A stretch of DNA of 19,404 bases from the NCBI GenBank assembly GCA_964444375.1, contig CAYUGX010000051.1, forward strand, positions 1-19,404. The letters run 5' to 3'. Source of the DNA: JABHCC01 sp964444375 (GTDB lineage: Bacteria; Bacteroidota; Bacteroidia; Bacteroidales; UBA12481). How positions within the stretch are numbered: the stretch's first letter is position 1; each line of letters opens with the position of its first letter. The notes under the pieces are model-generated. The model saw only the letters and a list, made by a program, of their open reading frames with translations. It was not told the origin of the DNA and did not search any database. Both the position numbers and the translations under genes were made by a program. Positions 7,531 through 17,700 of the stretch are shown here, in pieces.

Positions 7531-9975
7531 GTGGGAGTAAAACTTAATGATAATATTTTCATGGATTTTGTTGATGATGATTCAGAATTCATACCCTTGA
7601 TGGCTGATGGCAAAGATGAAGATTTGAATAGCACCGAAGTACCTGAAACATTGCCTATTCTGCCGCTGAGGAATACGGTATTATTTCCTGGTGTGGTAAT
7701 TCCAATTACAGTCGGAAGGGAGAAATCGATCAACTTAATTCGTGACCTGTATAAAGGAAACAAACAAATAGGGGTCTTAGCCCAGCGTGATACGAACACT
7801 GATGATCCAGGTTCTGAAGATTTGCATGCAGTCGGCACAGTAGCTTCGATCGTAAAGATTCTGAATATGCCCGACGATACGACCTCGGTTATAATTCAGG
7901 GGAAGCGGCGTTTTCATCTCGAAGAAATAGTTTCAGATGATCCCTATCTCTTAGGACGCGTGCGCCCCTTGAAAGAAGTTAAACCAATAGATAATCAGGA
8001 AGATTTCGATGCTGTAATTGGATCAGTCAAAGACCTGGCTCTTAAAATTGTTCAATTCTCATCGAATATTCCTCAGGAGGCCAGCTTTGCCCTCAAAAAC
8101 ATAGAGGGAGCTAATTTTCTGATCAATTACATCTGCTCGAACCTGGATATTGAAACAGAGCAAAAGCAGTCACTGCTCGAAATGGACAACCTGAAAGAGC
8201 GAGGTATCCGTTTGTTAGAATACCTTTCTGCTGAGTATCAAAAACAGAAACTGAAGAAGGATATTCAGGAGAAAGTAAAGAATGAGCTCGATCAGCAGCA
8301 ACGAGAATTTTTGTTGAACCAACAAATGAAAACCATCCAGGATGAATTGGGTGGTAATCCAATGGATCAGGAGGTTCAAGAGTTAAGGGCGAAGGCAAAA
8401 AAGAAAAAATGGAACAAGTCAGTTGCTAAAGCATTTGAGAAGGAACTGGATAAACTTACCCGGATCCATCCCTCATCGGCTGAATATTCTGTGCAATTAA
8501 ATTACCTGGATGTCATCATCGACCTGCCCTGGAATGAGTTTACTAAAGATAACTTTGATCTTAAACGAGCCCATCGGATATTGGATGAAGACCATTCTGG
8601 TTTGGATCAGGTGAAGGAACGTATCCTGGAACACTTGGCTGTATTGAAATTGAAAGGTGATCTAAAGTCACCTATTCTTTGTCTTTACGGCCCTCCCGGA
8701 GTAGGAAAGACCTCACTTGGGAAATCTGTTGCCAGGGCTTTGGATCGTCAATATGTCAGGATGTCTCTGGGTGGTATGAAAGATGAATCTGAAATTAGGG
8801 GCCACCGGAAAACCTATATTGGGGCGATGCCCGGTAGAATCATCCAATACATTAAACGTGCTCAGAGCTCCAATCCTGTTTTCATTCTTGACGAGATTGA
8901 TAAGGTTGGCAGCGACTTCAGAGGAGATCCATCTTCTGCCTTACTAGAAGTATTGGATCCTGAACAAAACGCTACCTTCTACGACAATTTTCTTGAAATG
9001 GAGTATGACCTGTCAAAGGTTCTATTCATTGCGACTGCCAACAATCCTAGTACGATTCATCCCGCGTTGCGTGATCGGATGGAAATGATTGAAATTTCAG
9101 GTTATGTGGTCGAGGAGAAGATCGAGATTGCAAAAAAACACCTCATAGCAAAGCAATTAGAAGCACATGGACTCCGTAAAGGACAATTCAAGTTCTCAAA
9201 GGATGTTTTGACTGATATTATTGAAAACTACACAAGGGAATCAGGTGTAAGGCAGCTGGATAAGAAAATTGCTAAAGTGATTAGGCAATTGACGAAGAAA
9301 GTAGCTTTTAATGAAGAACCTGATGCACGTTTGACTGTTGAAAGTAACAGGGAACTGTTGGGCCCACCTGAAGTCATTAAGGAAAAATACCAGGGCAACG
9401 ATTTTGCAGGCGTGGTTACAGGTTTGGCCTGGACTCAGACCGGAGGACAAATACTTTACGTGGAAAGCAGCCTGAGTAAAGGTAAGGGACATCTTACATT
9501 AACCGGCAACCTGGGTGATGTAATGAAAGAATCGGCTATGCTAGCTTTAGAATACCTTAAAGCACATAGCCAACAGGTTGGAATACATGCTGATCTCTTT
9601 GAGAAATACAATGTACACGTCCATGTACCTGAAGGAGCTATCCCTAAAGATGGTCCTTCTGCTGGAGTGACTATGGTGACCTCAATAGCTTCGTCTTTCA
9701 CCCAAAGAAAGATAAAAAAGCAATTGGCCATGACAGGTGAGATAACGCTTAGAGGACGTGTACTTCCTGTGGGTGGAATTAAAGAAAAGATTCTGGCCGC
9801 CAAACGAGCTTCAATTAAGGAAGTCATTCTGGCCGAGGAGAATCGCAAAGATGTTGAACAAATTAAACCCATGTATTTAAAAGGTTTAAAAATTCACTAC
9901 GTTAGTACCATAAAGGAGGTACTCTCGATTGCTCTATTAAAGCAATTGGTGAGTGAACCTGTGAAATTTGATTGA
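7531..9975 (+). CDS. lon: Lon ATP-dependent serine protease (LonA)
   Basis: Cytosolic AAA+ protease that degrades misfolded and regulatory proteins. The 814-residue protein has the N-terminal substrate-binding LON domain (about 40-240, with LPILPLRNTVLFPG), a charged coiled-coil linker, the AAA+ module with Walker A GPPGVGKT at 387-394 and Walker B FILDEID around D454, and the protease domain. The catalytic Ser is S710 in PKDGPSAG and the catalytic Lys is K753 in GGIKEK, the same 43-residue spacing as S679/K722 of E. coli. Start: GTG at 7531 preceded by AGAAAGAAGG; ATG at 7561, without such a site, is the alternative. Its TGA overlaps the next gene by 4 bases. Confidence 0.97.
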   Translation: MGVKLNDNIFMDFVDDDSEFIPLMADGKDEDLNSTEVPETLPILPLRNTVLFPGVVIPITVGREKSINLIRDLYKGNKQIGVLAQRDTNTDDPGSEDLHAVGTVASIVKILNMPDDTTSVIIQGKRRFHLEEIVSDDPYLLGRVRPLKEVKPIDNQEDFDAVIGSVKDLALKIVQFSSNIPQEASFALKNIEGANFLINYICSNLDIETEQKQSLLEMDNLKERGIRLLEYLSAEYQKQKLKKDIQEKVKNELDQQQREFLLNQQMKTIQDELGGNPMDQEVQELRAKAKKKKWNKSVAKAFEKELDKLTRIHPSSAEYSVQLNYLDVIIDLPWNEFTKDNFDLKRAHRILDEDHSGLDQVKERILEHLAVLKLKGDLKSPILCLYGPPGVGKTSLGKSVARALDRQYVRMSLGGMKDESEIRGHRKTYIGAMPGRIIQYIKRAQSSNPVFILDEIDKVGSDFRGDPSSALLEVLDPEQNATFYDNFLEMEYDLSKVLFIATANNPSTIHPALRDRMEMIEISGYVVEEKIEIAKKHLIAKQLEAHGLRKGQFKFSKDVLTDIIENYTRESGVRQLDKKIAKVIRQLTKKVAFNEEPDARLTVESNRELLGPPEVIKEKYQGNDFAGVVTGLAWTQTGGQILYVESSLSKGKGHLTLTGNLGDVMKESAMLALEYLKAHSQQVGIHADLFEKYNVHVHVPEGAIPKDGPSAGVTMVTSIASSFTQRKIKKQLAMTGEITLRGRVLPVGGIKEKILAAKRASIKEVILAEENRKDVEQIKPMYLKGLKIHYVSTIKEVLSIALLKQLVSEPVKFD

Positions 9976-11333
9976 TATTGCAATTAGCTCTTAAAAAAGC
10001 ATGGCGTTTTGACTCTCTGTCGGGACTGCAAATGGTGCAGTTGATCCGTTATGGGTCACTTTTCTTAATCTCAATTGCACTTGTTAAGTCATCTCTCGAC
10101 CAGCATTCTATTGGTAACTTTGAGACTGTATTGTTGTTGACAGGGGCAGTTTCCTTTTTCTGGGTTACCGGTATAATTCAGGCACTATTACCCCTATTCC
10201 AAAACAGTAAAAGTCTCACTATCCCAACGGATTCAAAAGATGCTGGAGAGATTTTTAATGCATTTATTTCACTTCTTCTATTTTCACTTCTGGCAGCACT
10301 AGTGGTTATTTTTGTCGGAGAGTTTATATCTGATCTGGCCAACCGGCAGCTCGATTTTGATCTGAAATACTATGTCGCAGTTTTTGTTTTCTTGCAATCT
10401 CCATCGGCATTGGTTGAGTACATTTATTTACTCAGAAAGAGAACAGGCAGGCTGGTAAGGTATGGTTGGCTGATGTATGGTTTTCAGTTCCTTAGTGTAG
10501 CAATTGTTGCGCTTTTTGGGATGTCACTTGAATGGATTTTATTGGCTTTGATCGGTAGTGCTGCAGTGCGGTTTATCTGGGTTTGTATATTGGTTTACAA
10601 GGTTTCTTTTCTACGGTTCTCATTGAAATTTCAAAAAGAACACTTGACCCTGGGTCTACCGATTATAATAAGTGTATTGTTGAGTGGATCAGCGCTATAT
10701 GTCGATGGCATGATCGTTCTGAGCTACTTTGATCAGGGTACTTTGGCCATATTCCGGTACGGGGCTCGTGAATTGCCATTAGTTGCTTTGCTTGCACATG
10801 CCTTAAGCACAGGTATCATTCCTACATTTACTCAGGAAGGATTACATTCGGGATTACAGGCGCTTAAGAAGAGAACCAAGTCTCTCGTAAAATGGCTATT
10901 TCCAACTACTGCAATCTTACTGTTGGGAAGTTACTTTTTGTTTCCCTTGTTTTATGATGAGCAATACTTGGCGAGTGCAGGAGTTTTTAATGTTTACCTG
11001 CTGCTGATTATAACGAGGCTTGTATTCCCACAAACAGTGTTGATTGCGTACAAAAAAACGCGCATTCTGATGATTGCTGCTGCCCTGGAATTGGTCATGA
11101 ATATTGGGTTGAGCTTACTATTTGTTCAATGGCTGGGTTTACCAGGCATTGCTTTAGCTACCTTGTTGGCCTACCTCTTTGAGAGATTGATCTTGATCCT
11201 TTATGTGCGAGTAATACTAGGCATTCATTTAGTGCAATATACTCCTTTGAAGTTGCATGCAATTTGGTCGGGCATCATAGTGTTATTATACCTCTTGGTC
11301 GAATTGTGGCTGGGTCCACTGCTTCTGTGGTAA
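9972..11333 (+). CDS. Polysaccharide/lipid-linked oligosaccharide flippase-like membrane protein
   Basis: A 453-residue protein with about 12-14 hydrophobic segments over its whole length, resembling the MVF/MATE-like polysaccharide transporters (Wzx/RfbX type) that flip lipid-linked sugars across the inner membrane. Supporting features are the N-terminal LIRYGSLFLISIAL, conserved glycine/proline spacing and the SGSALYVDGMIVLSYFDQG segment in the middle. No glycosyltransferases are nearby, so the substrate is unknown and other flippase roles are possible. The start is uncertain: TTG at 9972 overlaps the lon stop by 4 bases and suggests translational coupling; another TTG follows two codons later, and the first ATG would remove about 20 residues. 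Confidence 0.7.
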   Translation: MILQLALKKAWRFDSLSGLQMVQLIRYGSLFLISIALVKSSLDQHSIGNFETVLLLTGAVSFFWVTGIIQALLPLFQNSKSLTIPTDSKDAGEIFNAFISLLLFSLLAALVVIFVGEFISDLANRQLDFDLKYYVAVFVFLQSPSALVEYIYLLRKRTGRLVRYGWLMYGFQFLSVAIVALFGMSLEWILLALIGSAAVRFIWVCILVYKVSFLRFSLKFQKEHLTLGLPIIISVLLSGSALYVDGMIVLSYFDQGTLAIFRYGARELPLVALLAHALSTGIIPTFTQEGLHSGLQALKKRTKSLVKWLFPTTAILLLGSYFLFPLFYDEQYLASAGVFNVYLLLIITRLVFPQTVLIAYKKTRILMIAAALELVMNIGLSLLFVQWLGLPGIALATLLAYLFERLILILYVRVILGIHLVQYTPLKLHAIWSGIIVLLYLLVELWLGPLLLW

Positions 11334-11365
11334 ATTGTTTATTTTTGACTATTAATACCTACACC

Positions 11366-12469
11366 ATGACCCGAGCTACCCGAATTTTGTTTATTGTCTT
11401 ACCACTGCTTCTCATCGCATTTTTTGTCTGGCAATTGGGGAGTATTTTGGCATATATTCTGATTGCTTTTGTGATTTCTATGGTGGGTCAGCCCCTTGTT
11501 GACTTGCTTCAAAGAATAAGGATTAGAAATTGGCATTTCCCCAGATGGCTATGCTCCTTGTTTACCCTCTTGGTAATATGGATACTCATTTTTTCCTTTT
11601 TTCGCTTTTTTGTTCCACTCCTGGCAAAGGAATTTCAATACTTCTCAAACCTTGATATCCAAACGGTTTTTGATAATCTGAAAGAGCCAATTGCCCAAAT
11701 TGAGCAGTTTGTGGCTGATTTCAAACTGACAGACAGTGAGGATTTTAGTGTTGAGAGTTGGGCCACAGAAACGGTTACTTCAGTCATCGGGTTGGAAAAA
11801 TTGAGTGAATTGGTCAGAAATATTGCTGGTGCGATTGGCAATATTTTTATTGCTTTTATTGTGATATCCTTTACGTCATTCTTTTTCATGAAAGAATCTA
11901 GACTCTTTGAAAACTCACTAGTCTTATTTTTTCCTGAAGATCAGGAGCGAAAAGTCCGAAATGCGATTCACTCGATTTCTCGCTTTCTGAAGCGCTATTT
12001 CATTGGTGTTTCTTTCCAGATAACTGGGATTATCTTTCTCAATACCACCGGTTTATCCATCGTCGGACTTGAATTTAGTACGGCTGTTACTATTGGTCTG
12101 ATCTCCGGGGTGCTGAATGTAATACCCTATATTGGACCGCTGATCAGTTTGGCTTTTGGTTTAATCATTGGTACAGCTGTTAGCATACCAATGGATTTCT
12201 ACAGTGAACTGCTGCCCCGACTCATTTTCATTACTATCGCGATGGAGTTAACTCAGGTAATTGACAACATTGTATTTCAGCCTCTGATCTTCTCGAAATC
12301 AGTTAAAGCCCATCCCCTTGAAATATTTCTGGTCATCATATCTGCTGGTACCCTGGGTGGAGTAATCGGAATGATATTGGCGGTGCCCACTTACACCGTT
12401 ATTCGGGTAGTGGCGAAAGAGTTCCTGAGTCAATCCAAGCTGGTTCAAAAGCTGACTGAACGGCTCTGA
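11366..12469 (+). CDS. AI-2E family transporter (UPF0118-type membrane protein)
   Basis: A 367-residue inner-membrane protein of the AI-2E exporter/PerM family. Members have been linked to export of autoinducer-2 or to ion antiport, so the substrate here is open. Hydrophobic pairs at the N-terminus (ILFIVLPLLLIAFFVWQLG, then ILAYILIAFVISMVG) precede a soluble region with TETVTSVIGLEKLSELV. The C-terminal set includes GVLNVIPYIGPLISLAFG and the family signature DNIVFQPLIFSKSVKAHPLEIF split over several residues. I place the start at ATG 11366 (MTRATR), 32 bases after the flippase gene; a longer open frame back to 11264 overlaps that gene and adds no family sequence. The stop abuts the end of the opposing gene. 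Confidence 0.85.
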   Translation: MTRATRILFIVLPLLLIAFFVWQLGSILAYILIAFVISMVGQPLVDLLQRIRIRNWHFPRWLCSLFTLLVIWILIFSFFRFFVPLLAKEFQYFSNLDIQTVFDNLKEPIAQIEQFVADFKLTDSEDFSVESWATETVTSVIGLEKLSELVRNIAGAIGNIFIAFIVISFTSFFFMKESRLFENSLVLFFPEDQERKVRNAIHSISRFLKRYFIGVSFQITGIIFLNTTGLSIVGLEFSTAVTIGLISGVLNVIPYIGPLISLAFGLIIGTAVSIPMDFYSELLPRLIFITIAMELTQVIDNIVFQPLIFSKSVKAHPLEIFLVIISAGTLGGVIGMILAVPTYTVIRVVAKEFLSQSKLVQKLTERL

Positions 12470-13351
12470 CTACCTGAAAGTATAGGATAACTGGTTGCCA
12501 ACTCCAACCAATCTGACTTCCTCTTGACAGATTTCAAGTAGTCCATAGGAGGGTTTATCGCCTTCAACCATGCCATGCAAAGTGACTAGGTGTACATGGC
12601 CAAATTGTTGATAACCACCAGCATGATCATGACCATTAATCCAAAATACAGGTTCTGTGTGTTGGCTGAGAAGGGCTAGTACCACCTCATTATTCCATAA
12701 ACTATGTGGATTCCCAGGTGATAGGGGCTGGTGACAAAAAAGCATCACTGATTGTTGTGCAAGAGCGGCTATTTTTAGTTGCTTCACCACCCACCGGGTT
12801 TGTTTTGTTCCCAGCCCACCATTCCAACGATAGGCATGGGGCGCCTGGGCATCTTTAAGGGCTTTCAATTGTTTGCTGGCTCGTCGAAAAGCCATGCTGT
12901 GCTTGGGGTGGCTAATCTGACTGTTTTGTAATCCATTAAGAAAGATTAAGCGCCATTGGCCAACAACACGAGCATGATAACCTCTTGGACTACCGGTTTT
13001 GGCAATGGTCAGCTTTCTATGTCTGGGATCATCAGAAAAGTCATGATTGCCCGGAACAAATACAACAGGTGCCATTAATCCAGATAATACTTCCTCAACG
13101 TCATGATAGCTTTTGAGATCTCGATCAATGCGGTCACCCAGGTCAACGATCAGATCAGGCTGCCAGGCATTCATTTGCTCTACCATTGCAGGCAGTTTTT
13201 CAAGACTCTGTCGATAATGCCGACTACCTGAATTCTGTATGTCTGCATATTGAATATCGGATACCAGGGCAATGCGGAAAGTGTCATATTCCTGGGCATT
13301 CAGGTGACCAACCACTGCAAAAATGAGAATCGTCAAGAGTTTAGAGTGCAT
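12470..13351 (-). CDS. Exported metallophosphoesterase, ADP-ribose/CDP-alcohol diphosphatase-like
   Basis: A 293-residue calcineurin-like phosphoesterase with a Sec signal peptide (residues 1-20, cleavage after LNA). Metal-ligand motifs are SDIQYAD (31-37, with Q34 replacing the usual His), GDRID (72-76), GNHDF (101-105), CHQP (206-209) and GHDHAGGYQ (240-248). DIQYAD, HYRQSL and the WNGGLGTKQTRWV segment (176-188) are characteristic of the Mn-dependent ADPRibase/CDP-alcohol phosphatase (ADPRM) family. That family splits ADP-ribose, CDP-choline or similar diphosphates; activity on such compounds outside the cytoplasm is inferred. The gene converges on the AI-2E gene with no bases between the stop codons, and is divergent from the oxidoreductase gene across 116 bases. 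Confidence 0.82.
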   Translation of the reverse strand: MHSKLLTILIFAVVGHLNAQEYDTFRIALVSDIQYADIQNSGSRHYRQSLEKLPAMVEQMNAWQPDLIVDLGDRIDRDLKSYHDVEEVLSGLMAPVVFVPGNHDFSDDPRHRKLTIAKTGSPRGYHARVVGQWRLIFLNGLQNSQISHPKHSMAFRRASKQLKALKDAQAPHAYRWNGGLGTKQTRWVVKQLKIAALAQQSVMLFCHQPLSPGNPHSLWNNEVVLALLSQHTEPVFWINGHDHAGGYQQFGHVHLVTLHGMVEGDKPSYGLLEICQEEVRLVGVGNQLSYTFR

Positions 13352-13467
13352 GCTTCTAAGGTAAGGAGATTTCGAACACGTTTGTATGAACCATGGTAAT
13401 TTGATAACTTCGAAGCTTGCATAAACCAGACCATTTTCTAGCGAATTAATTAATAATATCTAATAGA

Positions 13468-14739
13468 ATGGAAAAGAAAAGAACTTTGAAGCGAAGGGAC
13501 TTTCTGAGGAATTCCCTTGCCTCTGCTGCTGCTTTCACCATTATCCCACGCCACGTGATGGGAGGGCCGGGATATACGGCTCCCAGCGATCTATTAACGA
13601 AGGGGATCATTGGTGTAGGTGGAATGGGGCGAGGACATATCCCTTATGAAGGAACGAAGTTGCTGGCAGTTTGTGACGTTGACAAAAACCACCTCCAGCA
13701 GACCTTGAATTCAGTTGGATCAGATGTATCTGCTTACACCGATTTTCGAGAACTTCTGGCTCGGCCTGACATTGATATTGTCCATATAGCCACTCCACCA
13801 CACTGGCATGGATTGATGTCGATAGCTGCGGCAAGGGCAGGGAAAGATATCTGGTGTGAAAAACCCATGACCCGCACAATTGGAGAAGGAATTGAAGTAG
13901 TCAAAGCCGTCAAACAACACGGAAGTATGTTTCGGCTCAATACCTGGTTTCGATTTAAAGATACTTTTTATGGACTTGGTACAGATGTTAAGCCCTTAAA
14001 GAAGCTGGTCGACAGCGGCCTCTTGGGTTGGCCTCTGAAGTTTACGGTAAGTGGAGTGACCGGTTATAATTGGAAATTCTACTGGAGCGGTAAACATAAT
14101 CTCAAACCCATGCCAGTTCCTCAGGAACTTGATTATGACATGTGGTTAGGACCTGCACCATACAAGCCCTACAATCCTGAACGGGTTCATTCAGTCTTCA
14201 GGGGATATTGGGATTATGATGGAGGTGGTTTGGGTGATATGGGACAACATTACCTTGACCCTGTACAGTATTTACTGGGTAAGGACAATACCAGCCCAGT
14301 CAGAATTGATGTGGATGCTCCTCAACAACACCCCGATGCTGTTGGATCATGGCGTCGCATAGAGTATACCTATGCAGATGGATGCAAGATTATCCTCGAT
14401 GGAGAAAACAAGGATAAAGATGCAGCATATATTGAAGGCCCTGATGGCAAAGTTTTCAGAGGTTTCAAATCAGATATTCCTAACCTAAAAGAAAAAATTG
14501 CCGCCATGCCTGATCCTGAACCCCAATTGGGCATTTTCTCAGAGTCGGTGAGGACACGTCAAAAATTTGCCCTGAATGAACAGAATGGTCACCGATCTTC
14601 TACTGTGGTTAATCTCGGTGTAATTGCTGTTAGGTTAGGACGATCACTGGATTTTGATCCGGTGAAACAACGTTTTGTCGATGATGATGAGGCCAACCGC
14701 ATGATTTACCAACCCATGAGAGGCCCCTGGAAGCTCTAG
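13468..14739 (+). CDS. Tat-exported Gfo/Idh/MocA family oxidoreductase
   Basis: A 423-residue NAD(P)-dependent sugar dehydrogenase-like protein. The N-terminus has a twin-arginine signal, KRRDFLRNSLASAAAF (8-23), so it is probably exported folded with its cofactor. The Rossmann fold starts with GIIGVGGMGRGH (46-57) and continues with ATPPHWHG (108-115) and the EKP motif (131-133) that supplies the active-site lysine. The C-terminal domain has the WDYDGGGLGDMGQHYLDP segment (247-264) with H260 and D263. Related exported enzymes act on sugars, often at C3. The next gene follows after 20 bases and encodes a DUF1080/3-keto-disaccharide hydrolase-type protein, so both probably form one pathway; the substrate is unknown. 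No clear TAnnTTTG promoter was found in the AT-rich 116-base upstream region. Confidence 0.9.
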   Translation: MEKKRTLKRRDFLRNSLASAAAFTIIPRHVMGGPGYTAPSDLLTKGIIGVGGMGRGHIPYEGTKLLAVCDVDKNHLQQTLNSVGSDVSAYTDFRELLARPDIDIVHIATPPHWHGLMSIAAARAGKDIWCEKPMTRTIGEGIEVVKAVKQHGSMFRLNTWFRFKDTFYGLGTDVKPLKKLVDSGLLGWPLKFTVSGVTGYNWKFYWSGKHNLKPMPVPQELDYDMWLGPAPYKPYNPERVHSVFRGYWDYDGGGLGDMGQHYLDPVQYLLGKDNTSPVRIDVDAPQQHPDAVGSWRRIEYTYADGCKIILDGENKDKDAAYIEGPDGKVFRGFKSDIPNLKEKIAAMPDPEPQLGIFSESVRTRQKFALNEQNGHRSSTVVNLGVIAVRLGRSLDFDPVKQRFVDDDEANRMIYQPMRGPWKL

Positions 14740-14759
14740 TACCCCATTTAAAGCAAGTT

Positions 14760-17700
14760 ATGATGAAAACAATAATGAAAATAACACTGATTGCCTTACT
14801 CTGTGGGTTATTTATTCAGGGTAATGCTCAGGATCAACGAACCTTGGAAACTAAGGTCGCCGATATTTTGACACAGATGCCTACCCATGATCTGAAGCAT
14901 CGTGATCGATTGATGAATGACATGATCGCTTTGGGTGAAGATGGTCTGAACCAGTTTATTGGTATGCTCGCAGTTCCCGGAACGGGAGAAGATACACAGG
15001 TACGTTTCGCTTTAAGTAGTTTGGCTATGTATGTCGGACAAAGTGGCCAGGAACAGGGTAGAGCGCTATTATCAAAAGTTGTTGAACAGGCACTGAAGGG
15101 AAGTGCAGACAATGAAATCAAGGCTTTTCTATTATACCATGCTGATTTCTTTGCTGGACAAGAACTGGTAAAGGTGATTGCTGGTTTTCTACCGGATGAA
15201 CGGTTGAATGAACCAGCTGTTAAGACACTGGTTACGATTGGCACCCATAACGTTACACATGTTTTGATGGATGCACTTCCAAGCTTATCAGGCTCTGCAC
15301 TCACACGTGCCATATATGCTATTGGTGAGTTGGGTGATGTACATGGCGCTACGGCTCTCAAAGCCTATGAGACCGATGAAGGCCAGCGTGCTGCCATTGT
15401 TTATGCCTATGCCAACCTGGGCTCGGCCGAGTCATATAAGTTCATGATAAATGCCGCCAAAGAAAGCAATTATCAGTATGATCCAATCGGGGCTACTCCT
15501 GGCCTACTGACTTACGCTGAACGCCTTGCCAAGCGTGGTGACTTAAAATTGTGTGAGAATATTTGCAAGATGCTGATCAAAAAATGCCAAGCCCCGGGGC
15601 AAAGCAATTATGCATTAGCAGCGATTAGTTTGCTGGTTGATCAGCAGGGATACCAAGCCATGGATCTGTTATTGAAGGGCATGGAGCATCCAGACAAAAA
15701 ATATCGTGAAGCGATTTTACGCTATGCGAGTCAAATTACCGATGTTGGTGCGACACGAGAATGGATGACGGTTTATGATGAACTGGTGCCCCCCGTTCAA
15801 ACAGAATTGGTTGCTTTTTTGGGTCAAAGAGGCGATAGAACTGCTTTACCGGTGATTGAATCAGGCATGTATTCGGATAATGAGGCATTACGGATTGCCA
15901 GTTATCAGGCCCTGGCCGATCTAATCGGCAAGGATGCCTTAGTGTATATCCTCAATCGAATGGCGAAAGGGACGGATACCGAAGTCGATGCCATGGGAGA
16001 ACTGTTGAAAAAACTGGTTGGACCACGGCAGATGGGTATGATTGCTAAACATTTTACACGGCAAGGTGAGGCGGGTAAAGTAGCCCTCTTAAACCTGATC
16101 GCTGCCCGGGAGTCAAACGAATTTTTTAAACTGGTTCGCGAAAACACTGGGAGTGATACACCTGCAATTAGTCAAGCCGCCTACAAAGCCTTGGCTAGTG
16201 TGTCGGGAGCTGAGCATATCAGACCGCTCATGAGCATGCTCTATATGACTAAAGAAACTGACAACCTGGCTGAGATACAACAAGCCGTGATTGTTTCCGC
16301 ACTTGCAGGTCAGGATAATCCTGCCAAGCCAGTGCTAGATGCCTATTCAGGAGCTACTAGCAAAAAAGAACGATTTATGCCGATTTTCCCTGCTCTGGGT
16401 GGAAAGCAATCACTGGAAACCGTAGCACAAGCTTTTGAGCAAGGAGATGCAGCCATGAAAAAGGTCTCATTTGAAGCCCTTACCCAGTGGAAAGATTATT
16501 CAGCCTCATCAGTGCTTTTCGATATATGTAAGACAGGCTCGAAACAATACCAGGAAGCAGCATTCAGGGGGTATGTACGACAGGTAAAATCAGCGCCCGT
16601 ACCAGCAGAACAAAAACTGCTTTTGCTGCGTAAAATTGCGAAGCAGGCCAAAAACACCGACCAGAAAAAACAGCTCATCAAGTCACTTGAAGGGAATAAA
16701 ACATTCCTTACCGTGGTATTCCTGAGTCAGTACCTGGCTGATAAAAGTGTGGCCAACGAGGCCGGACGAGCCATAGCTACAGTAGCTTTACCTCCATCTG
16801 GCACGCTGGAAGGAATGTATGGCGATTACGTGGAAGAAGTCTTGAACAAGGCGAAAACTGTAATTGCCGGTGAAGAAGCCGATTATGTAAAGGCGAATAT
16901 ACAGCGCTGGATTGAGCAAATGCCAGATGGGGACGGTTTTGTGTCTATGTTTAATGGTAAAGATTTCACCGGCTGGCAAGGATTGGTTGGTAATCCCATT
17001 TCACGGGCAAAAATGACTGAGAAAGAGCTGGCAAAGGCTCAGGCTGAAGCGGATGCTAAGGTACCAGAAAACTGGACAATTGCAGATGGTGAGATCCGCT
17101 TTACGGGATCGGGCTATAAAAATCTGTGCTCGATCAAGGAGTATGGTGATTTCGAAATGTGGGTAGATTGGCGAATCAATGACAGAGGGGATAGTGGTAT
17201 TTATCTGCGTGGAACCCCTCAGGTTCAAATTTGGGATACCTCTCGCGTTGAAGTGGGTGCTCAGGTCGGTTCTGGTGGTTTGTACAACAATCAAAAGCAT
17301 GAAAGAAATCCGCTGTTGGTGGCCGATAATCCGATCAATGACTGGAACACCTTCTATATCAAAATGGTTGGTGAAAACGTGACCGTTTATCTCAACGGAC
17401 AATTAGTTGTCAATAATGTGGTATTGGAGAATTACTGGGACCGTTCAATCCCTATTTTCCCAACCGGGCCGATTGAACTGCAAGCTCATGGAACGGATCT
17501 CGCTTTCAGAGATGTCTACGTCAGGGAAATCAAATCGGGTGAATATAACCTGAGTGTGTCTGAGCAGAAAGAGGGCTTTATAAGTCTTTTTAATGGTAAA
17601 AACCTGGACGGATGGATCGGAAATAAAACCGATTATGTGGTTGAGGACGGTGTGGTTGTAATCAGACCCAAACAGGGTGGCCACGGCAACCTGTACACGG

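Noticed and set aside
9456..9872. Minus-strand open frame of 138 codons inside lon
   Set aside because: It is antisense to the conserved Lon protease domain and shows no family features.
11264..11365. 34-codon N-terminal extension of the AI-2E gene
   Set aside because: It overlaps the end of the flippase gene by 70 bases and does not read like family sequence; ATG 11366 directly precedes the first membrane helix.
13352..13467. Promoter at GTAATTTG and the two TTCGAA sites between the divergent genes
   Set aside because: TAATTTG lacks one base of TAnnTTTG and has no spaced partner; TTCGAA twice in an AT-rich region is not strong enough for an operator call.
14760..14825. Lipoprotein signal on the DUF1080 protein
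   Set aside because: The cysteine at residue 15 follows ALL, not a small residue at -1, and lies in the hydrophobic core; an NAQ-type Sec cleavage fits better.
17001..17402. Long minus-strand open frame inside the DUF1080 gene (also 14834-15361 and others)
   Set aside because: These are shadows of a gene with clear domain content on the plus strand; they show no recognisable motif or start signal.
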